A DNA stretch of 30,420 bases from NCBI GenBank assembly GCA_002457475.1, contig NTJK01000003.1, forward strand, positions 1-30,420, written 5' to 3'. This DNA comes from Pelagibacterales bacterium MED-G43 (GTDB lineage: Bacteria > Pseudomonadota > Alphaproteobacteria > Pelagibacterales > Pelagibacteraceae). Positions within the stretch are counted from its first letter, which is position 1. The number at the start of each line of letters is the position of its first letter. The notes under the pieces were generated by a model. It saw nothing but the letters and a program-made list of their open reading frames with translations. It ran no database searches and had not been told where the DNA came from. A program made the translations under genes and the position numbers. Below, in pieces: positions 8,689 through 17,632 of this stretch.

Positions 8689-9702
8689 ATGGGATCAGTA
8701 ATACCACTAAAAAAATCGGCCAACTCTGCTTACTTAGAGCTTAAAAACTTGCTTGGAAATAAGCTTCAAAAAGTTGAAGATTTAATTGAGCAAAGATTAA
8801 AAAGTGAAGTCGATTTAATTGAAAAGATGAGCGATCATCATCTTAAATCTGGAGGAAAAAGATTAAGAGCTTTATTAACTTTAGAGTCTGCAAAATTGAC
8901 TGGCTACAAACAGTACAATAGAGACATTAATCTTGCAGCTTGTGTAGAGCTAATTCATTCAGCAACATTATTACACGATGATGTAATTGATGAGAGTTCT
9001 TTAAGAAGAGGAGTTAAAACTACAAATTCAATTTGGGGTAACCAATCATCAATTTTAGTTGGTGATTATCTTTTGAGTAGATGCTTTGAAATCATGGTTC
9101 AAGATGGTGATTTAGAAGTTTTGCAACTTTTATCCTCTACTTCTGCAAAAATTGCTCAGGGTGAAGTTCTTCAGCTTCAACATAAAGGTGAAGCTGATCT
9201 TTTAGAAGAAACATACATTGATATAATAAATTTAAAAACAGCAGCATTATTTTCTGCTGCAACAAAAACAGGCGCTTGCATCTCTGGAAGTAATGATAAA
9301 GAAAAAAAAGCTTTAGAATCTTATGGAAGAAATCTAGGTTTGGCTTTTCAAATTGCAGATGACGCGCTTGATTATTATGCAAAAGAAAAATTTTTTGGCA
9401 AACAAATAGGGAAAGATTTTTATGAGGGAAAAGTTACTTTGCCTTTAATAACAGTTTTTCAAAAAGGAAATGAAGAAGAAAAAGAGTTTTTAACTGAAAT
9501 AATGAAGAAAGAAAAAAGAACTGAAGAGGATTTTAGTGAAACACTTGCGTTAATTAATAAATATAAAGCAGTTGAGACAAGTTTAAAAAAAGCAGAGTAT
9601 TTTGTTAATGTGTCTTATGATTCTCTAGCAATTTTTCCTGATAGTGAAGATAAAAGAATATTGCAAAGTTTAACTAGCTTTAGTTTAAATAGATCTTTTT
9701 AA
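8689..9702 (+). CDS. ispB: Polyprenyl diphosphate synthase (octaprenyl/decaprenyl type, ubiquinone side chain)
   Basis: A long-chain trans-prenyltransferase that adds isopentenyl units to farnesyl diphosphate to make the ubiquinone tail. From the ATG at 8689 it is 337 residues. Visible family motifs are GGKRLRALLTL, the first Asp-rich motif LLHDDVIDESSLRRG, the middle GEVLQLQ, and the second Asp-rich motif QIADDALDYY. The first Asp-rich motif has no insertion of the short-chain FPP-synthase type, which agrees with a long-chain product. The frame is open upstream to a TTG at 8617, but those 24 codons do not look like family sequence, and MGSVIPLKKS is a typical start. The stop shares a TTAA with the convergent pdxH. 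Chain length (C40 or C50) cannot be read from the sequence. Confidence 0.9.
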   Translation: MGSVIPLKKSANSAYLELKNLLGNKLQKVEDLIEQRLKSEVDLIEKMSDHHLKSGGKRLRALLTLESAKLTGYKQYNRDINLAACVELIHSATLLHDDVIDESSLRRGVKTTNSIWGNQSSILVGDYLLSRCFEIMVQDGDLEVLQLLSSTSAKIAQGEVLQLQHKGEADLLEETYIDIINLKTAALFSAATKTGACISGSNDKEKKALESYGRNLGLAFQIADDALDYYAKEKFFGKQIGKDFYEGKVTLPLITVFQKGNEEEKEFLTEIMKKEKRTEEDFSETLALINKYKAVETSLKKAEYFVNVSYDSLAIFPDSEDKRILQSLTSFSLNRSF

Positions 9703-10331
9703 GGGTACAACAGTTCCTTTTCCCATTTTCCATTTTTATTTTTATAATTCAATCTTTCGTGAATTCTACCTTCTCCATCAACCCAAAACTCTATTTCAGC
9801 TGGTAAAATTCTCCAGCCTGACCAGTGTGGTGGTCTTGGAACTTTATTTTGATCAGGATATTTTTTTTCAAATTCTTTAATTTTTTCCAAAAAAGTTTCT
9901 CTTTTATCTAAAATTGAAGATTGAGAAGATGCCCATGCACTAATACGGTTTTTATACGGTCTTGAATTATAATAATCATCAGCTTCTTTTTCTGAAACTA
10001 CCTCTACTTTTCCAATTACTCTTACTTGACGTCTTAAACTTTTCCAATGAAAACACATTGAAGCTTTTTGATTTTCTTTTAATTCTCCACCCTTTTTACT
10101 ATTAAAGTTGGTATAAAAAACAAAACCTTTTTCGCTTAGGCCTTTTAGTAAAACCATTCTTACATTAGGTTGATTGTCTTTATTTGCAGTAGCTACTGCA
10201 ACAGCATTTGGGTCGTTAATTTCAGTCTCTTCAGCCTTAGCAAACCACTTTTTGAATAAATCTATTGGATTATCCAAGTCTTCAAAGCAGCTATCTAAAC
10301 CAAGTGAATTTTTGCCATTTTTTTGATTCAT
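9699..10331 (-). CDS. pdxH: Pyridoxamine/pyridoxine 5'-phosphate oxidase
   Basis: FMN-dependent enzyme that oxidises pyridoxine or pyridoxamine 5'-phosphate to pyridoxal 5'-phosphate, the last step of vitamin B6 supply. It is 210 residues, normal for the family (E. coli 218). RMVLLKG and FYTNFNSKKGGEL match the FMN-binding region, FHWKSLRRQVRVIG the conserved core, and SAWASSQSS a further conserved segment. GRIHERL (about 191-197) contains the Arg-x-His pair that corresponds to Arg197/His199 of the E. coli enzyme. It is a single gene, divergent from aroC with only 34 nt between the start codons, and convergent with ispB by a 4-nt overlap. Confidence 0.96.
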   Translation of the reverse strand: MNQKNGKNSLGLDSCFEDLDNPIDLFKKWFAKAEETEINDPNAVAVATANKDNQPNVRMVLLKGLSEKGFVFYTNFNSKKGGELKENQKASMCFHWKSLRRQVRVIGKVEVVSEKEADDYYNSRPYKNRISAWASSQSSILDKRETFLEKIKEFEKKYPDQNKVPRPPHWSGWRILPAEIEFWVDGEGRIHERLNYKNKNGKWEKELLYP

Positions 10332-10365
10332 ATATTTATTAAAATAATCTATACATTAAATATCT

Positions 10366-11448
10366 ATGTCTTTTAATACTTTTGGAAAAATATTTAGATT
10401 TACAACTTGGGGAGAATCCCACGGTCCCGCTATAGGGTGCGTGGTAGATGGTTGTCCGCCAAATATTCCTTTATCGGAAAAAGATATCCAGGTAGATATG
10501 GACAGAAGAAGACCTGGACAATCTAAATTTACCACTCAAAGAAAAGAACCAGATAAAGCAATTATTCTGTCTGGTGTCTTTGAAGGTAAAACAACAGGTA
10601 CACCTATTTCAATTATCATTTACAATGAGGATAAGAAATCTAGAGACTATGAGTCCATCAAGAATAAATTTAGACCTGGGCACGCTGATTATACTTATTT
10701 TAAAAAATATGGTATTCGAGATTTTAGAGGTGGCGGTCGCCAATCAGCTAGAGAAACCGCTAGTAGGGTAGCGGCGGGTGCTGTGGCTCGTATTGTGCTG
10801 AAGAAGATTTTAGGTAAAAAATTTAATGTTATAGGTGCTGTGACTCAATTAGGTTTAATGTCATGTGATAGAACTAATTGGAACAACGCGGAGATAAGAA
10901 AGAATCCTTTTTTCTGTCCGGACAAAAAATCTGTTAAGATATGGGAAAAATATCTTTTAGCAGTAAGAAAAGCAGGATCGTCATGCGGTGCAATAATTGA
11001 ATTGAGAGCTAGTGGAATTCCTGTTGGTTTGGGAGCACCCATCTATTCAAAACTTGATACTGATATTTCAGCTGCATTAATGAGCATCAATGCAGTAAAA
11101 GGTGTAAATATTGGATCAGGAATGAATGCAGCTTTTTTAAGCGGTGAAGAAAACTCTGATGAAATTAGAAAAAGTTCTGGAAAAATAAAATTTAAAACTA
11201 ATCATGCTGGAGGAATTCTAGGAGGAATTTCATCGGGTCAAGATATTGTGGCATCTTTTGCTGTTAAGCCAACTTCATCCATATTAACAAGCAGAGAAAC
11301 CATAGACAAAAAAGGAAAGAACACAAATATTTCTGTTAAAGGACGTCATGATCCATGTGTAGGGATTAGAGCAGTACCCATTGGTGAAGCAATGATCAAT
11401 TGTGTTTTACTAGATCATTTATTAATGCACAGAGCACAGTGTGGTTAA
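10366..11448 (+). CDS. aroC: Chorismate synthase
   Basis: It converts 5-enolpyruvylshikimate-3-phosphate to chorismate, the last common step of aromatic amino-acid synthesis, using reduced FMN. The 360-residue length is normal. The N-terminus [20 protein letters not shown] is the first family signature. [17 protein letters not shown] follows, then [20 protein letters not shown] (about 125-144) and [14 protein letters not shown] (about 282-295), all of which form the FMN/substrate pocket in known structures. TATACA at 10350-10355 is a possible -10, which would give a leader of only a few nucleotides. No other shikimate-pathway gene is in the window. Its stop overlaps that of dxs in a TTAA. Confidence 0.97.
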   Translation: MSFNTFGKIFRFTTWGESHGPAIGCVVDGCPPNIPLSEKDIQVDMDRRRPGQSKFTTQRKEPDKAIILSGVFEGKTTGTPISIIIYNEDKKSRDYESIKNKFRPGHADYTYFKKYGIRDFRGGGRQSARETASRVAAGAVARIVLKKILGKKFNVIGAVTQLGLMSCDRTNWNNAEIRKNPFFCPDKKSVKIWEKYLLAVRKAGSSCGAIIELRASGIPVGLGAPIYSKLDTDISAALMSINAVKGVNIGSGMNAAFLSGEENSDEIRKSSGKIKFKTNHAGGILGGISSGQDIVASFAVKPTSSILTSRETIDKKGKNTNISVKGRHDPCVGIRAVPIGEAMINCVLLDHLLMHRAQCG

Positions 11449-13364
11449 TTTGAAATTTTATTTCTATTTTTAGCTAAAATAATATTTGAGTTAAGTGTCT
11501 CCTCAACTTTATGAGCTATAGAAGAGCTATCTAAGCCTGCAGTTTCATACATTTTCTCTGGTGTATCTTGATCAATGAAAATGTCTGGTAGGATCATAGA
11601 TCTAAATTTTAAACCTCTATCAAACACACCTCTATCTGACAAAAACTGCATTACATGAGATCCAAAACCACCTATTGACCCTTCTTCAATTGTTATTAAT
11701 ACATCATGATTAGATGCTACTTCCATGATTAGTTTTTCATCTAATGGTTTTGCAAATCTTGCATCTATAATTGTACAATCAATTCCTTTCTTTAAAAGAT
11801 CTTCAGAAGCTTTTTTACATTCTTCTAATCGTGTTCCAAAATTTATTAAAGCTACTTTTTTTCCTTCTTTGATTATTCTTCCTTTTCCAATTTCAATGGT
11901 TTCTTTAATAGAGGGTAACTCAACCCCAATTCCATTTCCTCTAGGGTATCTAAAAGCAGATGGGCGGTCGTTTATATTGACTGAGGTATTTATCATTTTA
12001 ACTAATTCAGATTCATCGCTTGCTGCCATAACAACAAAATTTGGTAAAGTTGAAAGATAAGTAATGTCGAAAGAACCAGCATGTGTTGGTCCATCTGCAC
12101 CAACGAGACCTGCACGGTCAATAGCAAATCTTACTGGTAATGATTGTAAAGCAACATCATGAACTACTTGATCGTAAGCTCTTTGGAGAAAAGTAGAGTA
12201 AATTGCAGCATAAGGTTTATAACCCTCTGTCGCCAATCCTGCTGCAAAAGTTACAGCATGTTGCTCGGCTATTCCCACATCGAACGTTCGCTCTGGAAAT
12301 TTTTTTTCAAATAGATTCAAACCTGTGCCAGATGGCATAGCTCCAGTAATGCCAATAATTTTTGTGTCTTGCTCTGCATGTTTTATTAAGGTTTCAGCAA
12401 AAACCTTTGTATATGATGGTGCATTTGACTTAGATTTAGCTTGTTCTCCAGTAGATACATTAAATTTTGATACCCCATGGTATTTATCTCCCGACTCTTC
12501 AGCTGGTTTATATCCTTTACCTTTTTGTGTCCTAACATGAATTAATACAGGTCCTTTATGATTAGAATTTTTAACATTTTCAAAAATTTGAACTAAATTT
12601 TCAACATCATGACCATCTATTGGTCCTACATAATAAAAACCTAACTCACTAAATAATGTTCCGCCAGTAACAATATTTCTCAACACATCTTCAGCTTTAC
12701 CAGCTTTTTGACTGAACCTTTTTGAAAAAGATGAAATAATCATTTTTAATGTTTCTCTAAAGCTAAAATATAATTTTCCCGATAAAAGTTTCGCTAAATA
12801 TTTGCTCATAGCTCCAACAGGTCTTGCTATGGACATATCATTATCATTTAAAACAACTATTAGTTTTGATTTAAGTGCACCAGCGTTATTCATTGCCTCG
12901 TAAGCCATGCCTGCGCTCATCGCTCCGTCACCAATGACCGCTATTACATTATTGTTATTATTTGATAATTTTTTTGCAACTGCCATTCCAAGTGTAGAGG
13001 AAATAGAGGTAGAACTGTGAGCTGCACCAAAAGGATCGTACTCGCTTTCAGTTCGTTTAGTAAATCCAGAGAGACCCCCTCCTTTACGAAGTGTTTTAAT
13101 TTTATCTCTTCGTCCAGTAATAATTTTATGCGGATAGCACTGGTGACTCACATCCCAAACTAATTTGTCTCTAGGAGTATCAAAAACAAAATGTAAAGCT
13201 ACAGTCAACTCAACTACTCCTAGACCAGCACCTAAGTGTCCCCCTGTTTCAGAAACAACATCTATAAGCTCATCTCTTAGTTCATCTGAGATTTGTCTTA
13301 AATTATTTTTTTTAAATTTTCTTAAATCCGCAGGAAAATTTATTTGTTTAATAAGTCTACTCAT
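11445..13364 (-). CDS. dxs: 1-deoxy-D-xylulose-5-phosphate synthase
   Basis: Thiamine-diphosphate enzyme that condenses pyruvate and glyceraldehyde 3-phosphate, the entry step of the MEP isoprenoid pathway. At 639 residues it is full length. [20 protein letters not shown] (about 39-58) contains the conserved histidine. [20 protein letters not shown] (about 143-162) is the GDG...NN thiamine-diphosphate and Mg site. [18 protein letters not shown] carries the conserved glutamate, and [17 protein letters not shown] is a hallmark segment. The start is ATG 13364, joined to the ispA stop as TAATG. Dxs and ispA in one operon place the first step and the C15 product step of isoprenoid synthesis together. 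Confidence 0.97.
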   Translation of the reverse strand: MSRLIKQINFPADLRKFKKNNLRQISDELRDELIDVVSETGGHLGAGLGVVELTVALHFVFDTPRDKLVWDVSHQCYPHKIITGRRDKIKTLRKGGGLSGFTKRTESEYDPFGAAHSSTSISSTLGMAVAKKLSNNNNNVIAVIGDGAMSAGMAYEAMNNAGALKSKLIVVLNDNDMSIARPVGAMSKYLAKLLSGKLYFSFRETLKMIISSFSKRFSQKAGKAEDVLRNIVTGGTLFSELGFYYVGPIDGHDVENLVQIFENVKNSNHKGPVLIHVRTQKGKGYKPAEESGDKYHGVSKFNVSTGEQAKSKSNAPSYTKVFAETLIKHAEQDTKIIGITGAMPSGTGLNLFEKKFPERTFDVGIAEQHAVTFAAGLATEGYKPYAAIYSTFLQRAYDQVVHDVALQSLPVRFAIDRAGLVGADGPTHAGSFDITYLSTLPNFVVMAASDESELVKMINTSVNINDRPSAFRYPRGNGIGVELPSIKETIEIGKGRIIKEGKKVALINFGTRLEECKKASEDLLKKGIDCTIIDARFAKPLDEKLIMEVASNHDVLITIEEGSIGGFGSHVMQFLSDRGVFDRGLKFRSMILPDIFIDQDTPEKMYETAGLDSSSIAHKVEETLNSNIILAKNRNKISN

Positions 13365-14239
13365 TAAAATTTTCTCTCTAAAATAAACTCAATTGTACTA
13401 ATTAATTCTTTCGCTTTTTTTCCATGTTTTTCTAATTTAAGCAATATTTTTTTCTTTAAATTATTTGCATACATATAAGCTTTTTTTTCTCCCATTAATT
13501 TTAATAAAGTTGATTTTCCTTTTTTGTTATCTTTTTTAACCGGTTTACCTACTAAATGTTTAGAACCTTTTTTATCTAAAAAATCATCAGACAATTGAAA
13601 TAATAAACCTATTTCTTCTCCTAGATTGCTTAAATATTTTTTTTCTTTTGTTGTTTTGTTAGCTATTACTCCTACTGCGTATAAACAAAAATTAAATAAT
13701 TTTCCTGTTTTTTTCTTTTGCATATCTATAATTTTATTAATTTTTATTTTCTTATTTTCAAACTTCAAATCCAATTCTTGTCCGCCAGCTATTCCAGTAT
13801 GACCGGAGCAACTAGCTAGAAATTTAATTATTTCATTTTTCATTCTTGAGTTAAGAAAATATTTTTTTTCTGTTATGATTTCAAAAGCCAATGTAAGTAA
13901 AGAACTTCCCGCTAACACTGCTGACGCTTCTCCAAATTTAATATGTGTTGAAGGTTTACCTCTTCTCATGTTGTCATTATCCATACATGGTAGATCATCA
14001 TGAATTAATGAGTAAGAATGAATGCATTCAACAGCTGCACAAATATTTATAAGTTTTTTTTCACTTATCTTAAATATTTTCCCAAAGTCAAAAATTATAG
14101 TTGATCTGATTTTTTTGCCTCCTGATATAACCCCATACTTCATTGGTTTAACGAGTAAAGTTTTTTTTTGTTTTTTTAAATAATTGATTAAAAATTTATC
14201 AACTTTAATAGCATTTTTTATTAATTTTTTTTTGATCAT
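13364..14239 (-). CDS. ispA: Farnesyl diphosphate synthase (geranyltranstransferase)
   Basis: Short-chain trans-prenyltransferase that makes farnesyl diphosphate from isopentenyl and dimethylallyl diphosphates. Its 291 residues match the family. GGKKIRS binds the diphosphate. The first Asp-rich motif is [16 protein letters not shown], with the two-residue insertion typical of bacterial FPP synthases. [12 protein letters not shown] follows, and the second Asp-rich motif is [11 protein letters not shown]. The protein is very lysine-rich, as expected from the AT bias. It overlaps xseB by ATGA upstream and dxs by TAATG downstream. Its FPP would feed IspB, encoded about 4 kb away on the other strand. 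Confidence 0.94.
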   Translation of the reverse strand: MIKKKLIKNAIKVDKFLINYLKKQKKTLLVKPMKYGVISGGKKIRSTIIFDFGKIFKISEKKLINICAAVECIHSYSLIHDDLPCMDNDNMRRGKPSTHIKFGEASAVLAGSSLLTLAFEIITEKKYFLNSRMKNEIIKFLASCSGHTGIAGGQELDLKFENKKIKINKIIDMQKKKTGKLFNFCLYAVGVIANKTTKEKKYLSNLGEEIGLLFQLSDDFLDKKGSKHLVGKPVKKDNKKGKSTLLKLMGEKKAYMYANNLKKKILLKLEKHGKKAKELISTIEFILERKF

Positions 14240-14442
14240 TTTTTTTCTGAAATTTCCTTAAACTTCTTCTTAAATAGTTGATCGATATGTTTGTTAAGAA
14301 GTATTAATCTTTGATAGTCACCAATGGTGTGGCCTAAATTAGTCTCTTCATTTTCTAATTTAGTCAAAATTGTATTAATTTCCTCTCTAGTTTCTTTTAT
14401 TGATTTACTTTTTATATCAGCTGGAATATTTTCAGTTTTCAT
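14236..14442 (-). CDS. xseB: Exodeoxyribonuclease VII, small subunit
   Basis: A 68-residue helical protein that binds the XseA large subunit; the complex degrades single-stranded DNA from both ends. The segment EINTILTKLENEETNLGHTIGDYQ (split here as EINTILTKLENEE and TNLGHTIGDYQ, about 21-44) fits the family pattern of a helix, a LE-x-x-x-x-L turn and a second helix. The C-terminal lysine-rich helix completes the hairpin. The position directly upstream of ispA and dxs is the common arrangement in proteobacteria and supports the call. xseA is not in the window. The start ATG 14442 is only 21 nt from the divergent tsaC start. Confidence 0.88.
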   Translation of the reverse strand: MKTENIPADIKSKSIKETREEINTILTKLENEETNLGHTIGDYQRLILLNKHIDQLFKKKFKEISEKK

Positions 14443-14463
14443 TTAATAAATAATATTTACATT

Positions 14464-15420
14464 ATGAAAAATAGCTATTCAAATATATTTTCTTTTAATA
14501 AACAAATTCTTAAAAAATCTATTATAAATTTAAGCAATGGCGATGTCATTGGGTTGCCAACTGAGACTGTGTATGGCTTGGGTGGAAATGCGTATTCAAA
14601 AAAATCAATTCAAAAAATATATAAATTAAAAGGTAGACCTAAATCAAATCCATTAATTGTGCATTATTTCAATTTGGAGGATGCATCGCAAGACGTTATT
14701 ATTAATGATAGGTTTAAAAAACTATACAAGCGATTTTGTCCAGGTCCAATTACTTTTATTCTTACAAAAAAAAATGGATCCAAAATTAATTCACTTGCTT
14801 CAGCTAAGTTGAATACAATTGCTATAAGATTTCCAAAACATAGAGCTATCAGATCTATATTAAAAAAGATTGATTTTCCGTTGGCCATGCCAAGTGCAAA
14901 TAAATCTAATAATGTAAGTCCAGTCACAGCAGAAGATGTATTTGATGAATTTAATAAAGAGATTAAATTAATTATAGACGGGGGTAAATGTAAAATTGGA
15001 ATTGAATCAACAGTTGTTGATTTAGTAAGTGTGCCGAAGATTTTGAGGCCTGGTATAATTGAAAAAAGTTCAATTGAAAAAATATTAAAAAAGAAAATCA
15101 AAAAAAATATTAGAAATAAAAAAATAATTTCACCAGGAATGATGAAGAAACATTACTCACCTGGTATACCAGTACTAATCAATCAAAAAAAACACGATGG
15201 TATAAGTGCTTTTATATATTTAGGAAATAATCATAAAAATAAGAAAAAATTTTTTAGCTTAAGTAAAAAACTCGATCTAACTGAAGCTGCGTCAAATTTA
15301 TATAGATTATTTAGATTAATAAAAAAAAAAGGCTATAAAAAAATTCAAATAGGTAAAATTCCAAATCTTGGTTCTGGTATAGCTATTAATGATAGGATAC
15401 AACGAGCGTCAAAATCTTAA
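14464..15420 (+). CDS. L-threonylcarbamoyladenylate synthase, Sua5 type (YrdC plus Sua5 domain)
   Basis: It makes threonylcarbamoyl-AMP from threonine, bicarbonate and ATP, the first step of the t6A37 modification of tRNAs that read ANN codons. Residues 20-200 are the YrdC domain: GLPTETVYGLGGNA (30-43), KLKGRPKSNPL (54-64) with the conserved KxR, FCPGPITFIL (91-100) and PSANKSNNVSP (143-153). The 318-residue length and the linker SPGMMKKHYSPGIPVL (223-238) show that a C-terminal Sua5 domain is present, so it is the long (TsaC2/Sua5) form rather than the short E. coli TsaC. It ends at 15420 with the ABC ATPase ATG at the next base, so it heads a five-gene run whose other members have no evident link to tRNA modification. 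Confidence 0.93.
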   Translation: MKNSYSNIFSFNKQILKKSIINLSNGDVIGLPTETVYGLGGNAYSKKSIQKIYKLKGRPKSNPLIVHYFNLEDASQDVIINDRFKKLYKRFCPGPITFILTKKNGSKINSLASAKLNTIAIRFPKHRAIRSILKKIDFPLAMPSANKSNNVSPVTAEDVFDEFNKEIKLIIDGGKCKIGIESTVVDLVSVPKILRPGIIEKSSIEKILKKKIKKNIRNKKIISPGMMKKHYSPGIPVLINQKKHDGISAFIYLGNNHKNKKKFFSLSKKLDLTEAASNLYRLFRLIKKKGYKKIQIGKIPNLGSGIAINDRIQRASKS

Positions 15421-16155
15421 ATGAAATTAGAAGTAAAAAACCTTATAAAAAAATTCAAGACTACAACTGCTGTAAACAATATTAGTTTTGAAATTAAAAA
15501 TAATAGTACCTTGGGTCTTCTTGGTCCTAATGGATGCGGGAAAACAACATCGATTGGGATGATGTTAGGCTTAATCACACCTACTAGTGGTGAAATTTTT
15601 ATAGATGGAATAAAATTGAACTCTAAAAATAGAATAAAACTTTTAAGTTTAATGAATTTTGCATCTCCCTATATAGAATTACCAAAAAAACTTACAGTCT
15701 TACAAAATCTAGAAGTTTATGCCAGATTATATGGTGTAAATAAAAAAACTGAGAGGATCGAAGAGTTAGTCGAAGACCTTAATCTAATTAAATTTCTAAA
15801 TAAAAAGACTGGAGAGTTGTCATCTGGGCAAAAAAATAGAGTTTCTTTGGCCAAATCTTTAATTAATAAACCCAAATTACTTTTTTTAGATGAACCAACG
15901 GCAAGCTTAGATCCAGATATAGGGGATTTTGTAAGAGAATATTTGGAAAAATATAAAAATAAAAATGAATTAACTATGTTGCTTGCGTCTCATAATATGA
16001 GAGAGGTGGAGAGATTGTGTAATAAAATTGTTATGATGAAACAAGGTAAAATTGTAGATGAGGGAACATGTAAAGAATTAATAAAAAAACATGGTAGAGT
16101 AAATCTAGAGGATACTTTTCTTAAAATTGCGAGGAGTAAAAATGAGTTGGAATAA
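15421..16155 (+). CDS. ABC transporter ATP-binding protein (ABC-2 exporter type)
   Basis: A 244-residue stand-alone nucleotide-binding subunit. Walker A is GPNGCGKT (35-42), the signature is LSSGQ (133-137), Walker B is LLFLDEP (153-159), and the H-loop histidine is in LLASHNMRE (about 187-195). The sequence is of the CcmA/NodI/DrrA kind that pairs with ABC-2 permeases, and the gene is immediately followed by such a permease with a 14-nt overlap. There is no spacer after tsaC. Members of this class export drugs, polysaccharides, lipids or heme-related substrates; the sequence alone does not say which. Confidence 0.93.
   Translation: MKLEVKNLIKKFKTTTAVNNISFEIKNNSTLGLLGPNGCGKTTSIGMMLGLITPTSGEIFIDGIKLNSKNRIKLLSLMNFASPYIELPKKLTVLQNLEVYARLYGVNKKTERIEELVEDLNLIKFLNKKTGELSSGQKNRVSLAKSLINKPKLLFLDEPTASLDPDIGDFVREYLEKYKNKNELTMLLASHNMREVERLCNKIVMMKQGKIVDEGTCKELIKKHGRVNLEDTFLKIARSKNELE
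16131..16136 (+). promoter_or_regulatory. Ribosome binding site deciding the permease start
   Basis: GAGGAG lies within the last codons of the ATPase gene, 5 nt before the ATG at 16142. It selects this ATG over the in-frame TTG at 16127, which lies upstream of the site. Confidence 0.75.
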
Positions 16156-16933
16156 AATATACGCATTAAGTTTAAGACATATTTATCTTATAAAAGGATC
16201 TTTTCCGAGGATTCTTGACTTGATTTATTGGCCTACTATTCAAATTTTTCTTTGGGGATTTATTTCAAAATTTTTTACCTTAAGTTCTTCTTATTATGAA
16301 AATACCGTAGGCATAATTTTAAGTGCTGCAATACTTTACGACTTTTTATTTAGATCAAGTATAAGTTATAATATGATGTTCCTTGAGGAAATTTGGAGCA
16401 GAAATTTTACCAATCTATTCATCGCTCCAATAAAGATTAGCGAGATTATCGCTGCATTAACATTTACCGCAATATTTAGAACTTTAATCGGCTTAGTGCC
16501 TGCTGCTCTATTAGCGGTGCCATTGTTTGGTGTTTCGATTTTTAAAATTGGCATTCCATTAATATTCTTATTAGTTTCTTTGTACATTTTTGGTGTAACC
16601 TTAGGTCTACTGGTAACTTCTGGTTTAATTCGATTTGGCCCTTCTTTTGAAAACATTGCATGGGCTAGTCTATTTTTTTTAGCTCCGCTCGGATGTATCT
16701 ACTACCCAATTGAAATATTGCCAGAGTGGCTTCAATACATTGCAAAATTATTACCTTTAGTTCATTTGTTTGAGGAAATGAGAAACATATTAATTTATGA
16801 TCTAATTAGTTATTATGCAATATTAAAAGGATGTGTGATTTCTTTACTTTACTTTATAGCAGGCATATTCATTTTTTATTATTCATATAGTGGTGCAAAA
16901 GATCGAGGGACTTTAATCAATATGGGGGAATAA
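16142..16933 (+). CDS. ABC-2 type transporter permease
   Basis: The membrane partner of the preceding ATPase, 263 residues from the ATG at 16142. Hydrophobic segments suggest about six membrane helices: near residues 26-43 (LIYWPTIQIFLWGFI), 52-72, 98-122 (with FTAIFRTLIGLVPAALLAV), 127-152, 170-186 and 222-246. The cytoplasmic N-terminus and the amphipathic LRHIYLIKGSFPRILDLIYW opening are usual for ABC-2 permeases of the NodJ/DrrB kind. GEGR-like signatures are not evident. The start is set by GAGGAG 5 nt upstream. Translation is probably coupled to the ATPase, whose stop lies 14 nt inside this gene. The substrate is unknown; the next two genes suggest a modified glycan or glycolipid. Confidence 0.88.
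   Translation: MSWNKIYALSLRHIYLIKGSFPRILDLIYWPTIQIFLWGFISKFFTLSSSYYENTVGIILSAAILYDFLFRSSISYNMMFLEEIWSRNFTNLFIAPIKISEIIAALTFTAIFRTLIGLVPAALLAVPLFGVSIFKIGIPLIFLLVSLYIFGVTLGLLVTSGLIRFGPSFENIAWASLFFLAPLGCIYYPIEILPEWLQYIAKLLPLVHLFEEMRNILIYDLISYYAILKGCVISLLYFIAGIFIFYYSYSGAKDRGTLINMGE
16924..16928 (+). promoter_or_regulatory. Ribosome binding site supporting a TTG start
   Basis: GGGGG within the final permease codons ends 5 nt before the TTG at 16934. The next in-frame ATG is about 77 codons further in, so this site supports initiation at TTG. Confidence 0.55.
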
Positions 16934-17632
16934 TTGCATAAATTTATTGACAAAATTAAAAAGTTTGAGAGCAAACCATTCATCGTAAGCAATTTTTTAA
17001 ATAAAGATGAAATTGACTCGTTTCAAAAGCTATATGAGGAACTTCCAATAGAAATTAATAACAAAAGGCAAAATATAATTAAGAAAAAGTGGAATATTAG
17101 ACATAAAAAAGAATTACAAAATAATTACATTCAAAAATTAAAAGAAATAATAGATGATTTTGAAATGGACAATCCTGATACAAAAGATGGATCAAAAAGT
17201 TTAGGATTGTTTCAAGAGAGCTGCAGGCCTGTAACATTGCATGTTGATACGGGATTTGACTTCGAAAAAATAATTTTTAAACAAACACTGCTACCTTTAT
17301 CCAATATAGGAGAAACTATTATCTTTAAAAATCGATTTTATGGTTGTTCAACCACGTTTTCTATTGATCCTGAAGAACTTACGGCAAAAGGCTATAATAA
17401 AAGATCATCTGAACACTTAGATCTATATGGTAATAAGGATTTTGATCAAGATACGTATGAGAAATATTTAAGACATGAGGACATCAACAATCTAAAAGGT
17501 TTAGAGGTTGAAATGATTTTTGAATGGAAATTAGGAGATTTACTTATTTTTGATAGATCAAATTTGCATTGTTCCTCTCAAAATATTAACAAAAAGAAAA
17601 TTGGTTTTACAAGCTCAACAATAAAATTATGA
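16934..17632 (+). CDS. 2-oxoglutarate/Fe(II) oxygenase-like protein (tentative)
   Basis: A 232-residue soluble protein with no signal peptide or membrane helix. I read it as a probable non-heme iron, 2-oxoglutarate-dependent oxygenase. LHVDTGF gives an H-x-D pair (His103, Asp105), and a distal histidine is in WKLGDLLIFDRSNLHCSS (His212), where GDLLIFD before the histidine is the usual strand of the double-stranded beta-helix. A basic residue about 10 further on (Lys221 or Lys222 before IGFTSS) could bind 2-oxoglutarate. The N-terminal KPFIVSNFLNKDEIDSFQKLYEELP resembles the opening of such oxygenases. Translation starts at TTG directly after the permease stop, and the gene overlaps the glycosyltransferase by ATGA. 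The substrate is unknown; context suggests a sugar or lipid intermediate. A catalytically dead cupin-fold relative is the main alternative. Confidence 0.55.
   Translation: MHKFIDKIKKFESKPFIVSNFLNKDEIDSFQKLYEELPIEINNKRQNIIKKKWNIRHKKELQNNYIQKLKEIIDDFEMDNPDTKDGSKSLGLFQESCRPVTLHVDTGFDFEKIIFKQTLLPLSNIGETIIFKNRFYGCSTTFSIDPEELTAKGYNKRSSEHLDLYGNKDFDQDTYEKYLRHEDINNLKGLEVEMIFEWKLGDLLIFDRSNLHCSSQNINKKKIGFTSSTIKL

Noticed and set aside
15391..15420. GATAGGA near the end of tsaC as a partial copy of the tRNA-Arg 3' region (island att site)
   Set aside because: Only 7 nt match and they encode the normal NDRIQRA ending of the Sua5 protein, so chance is enough.
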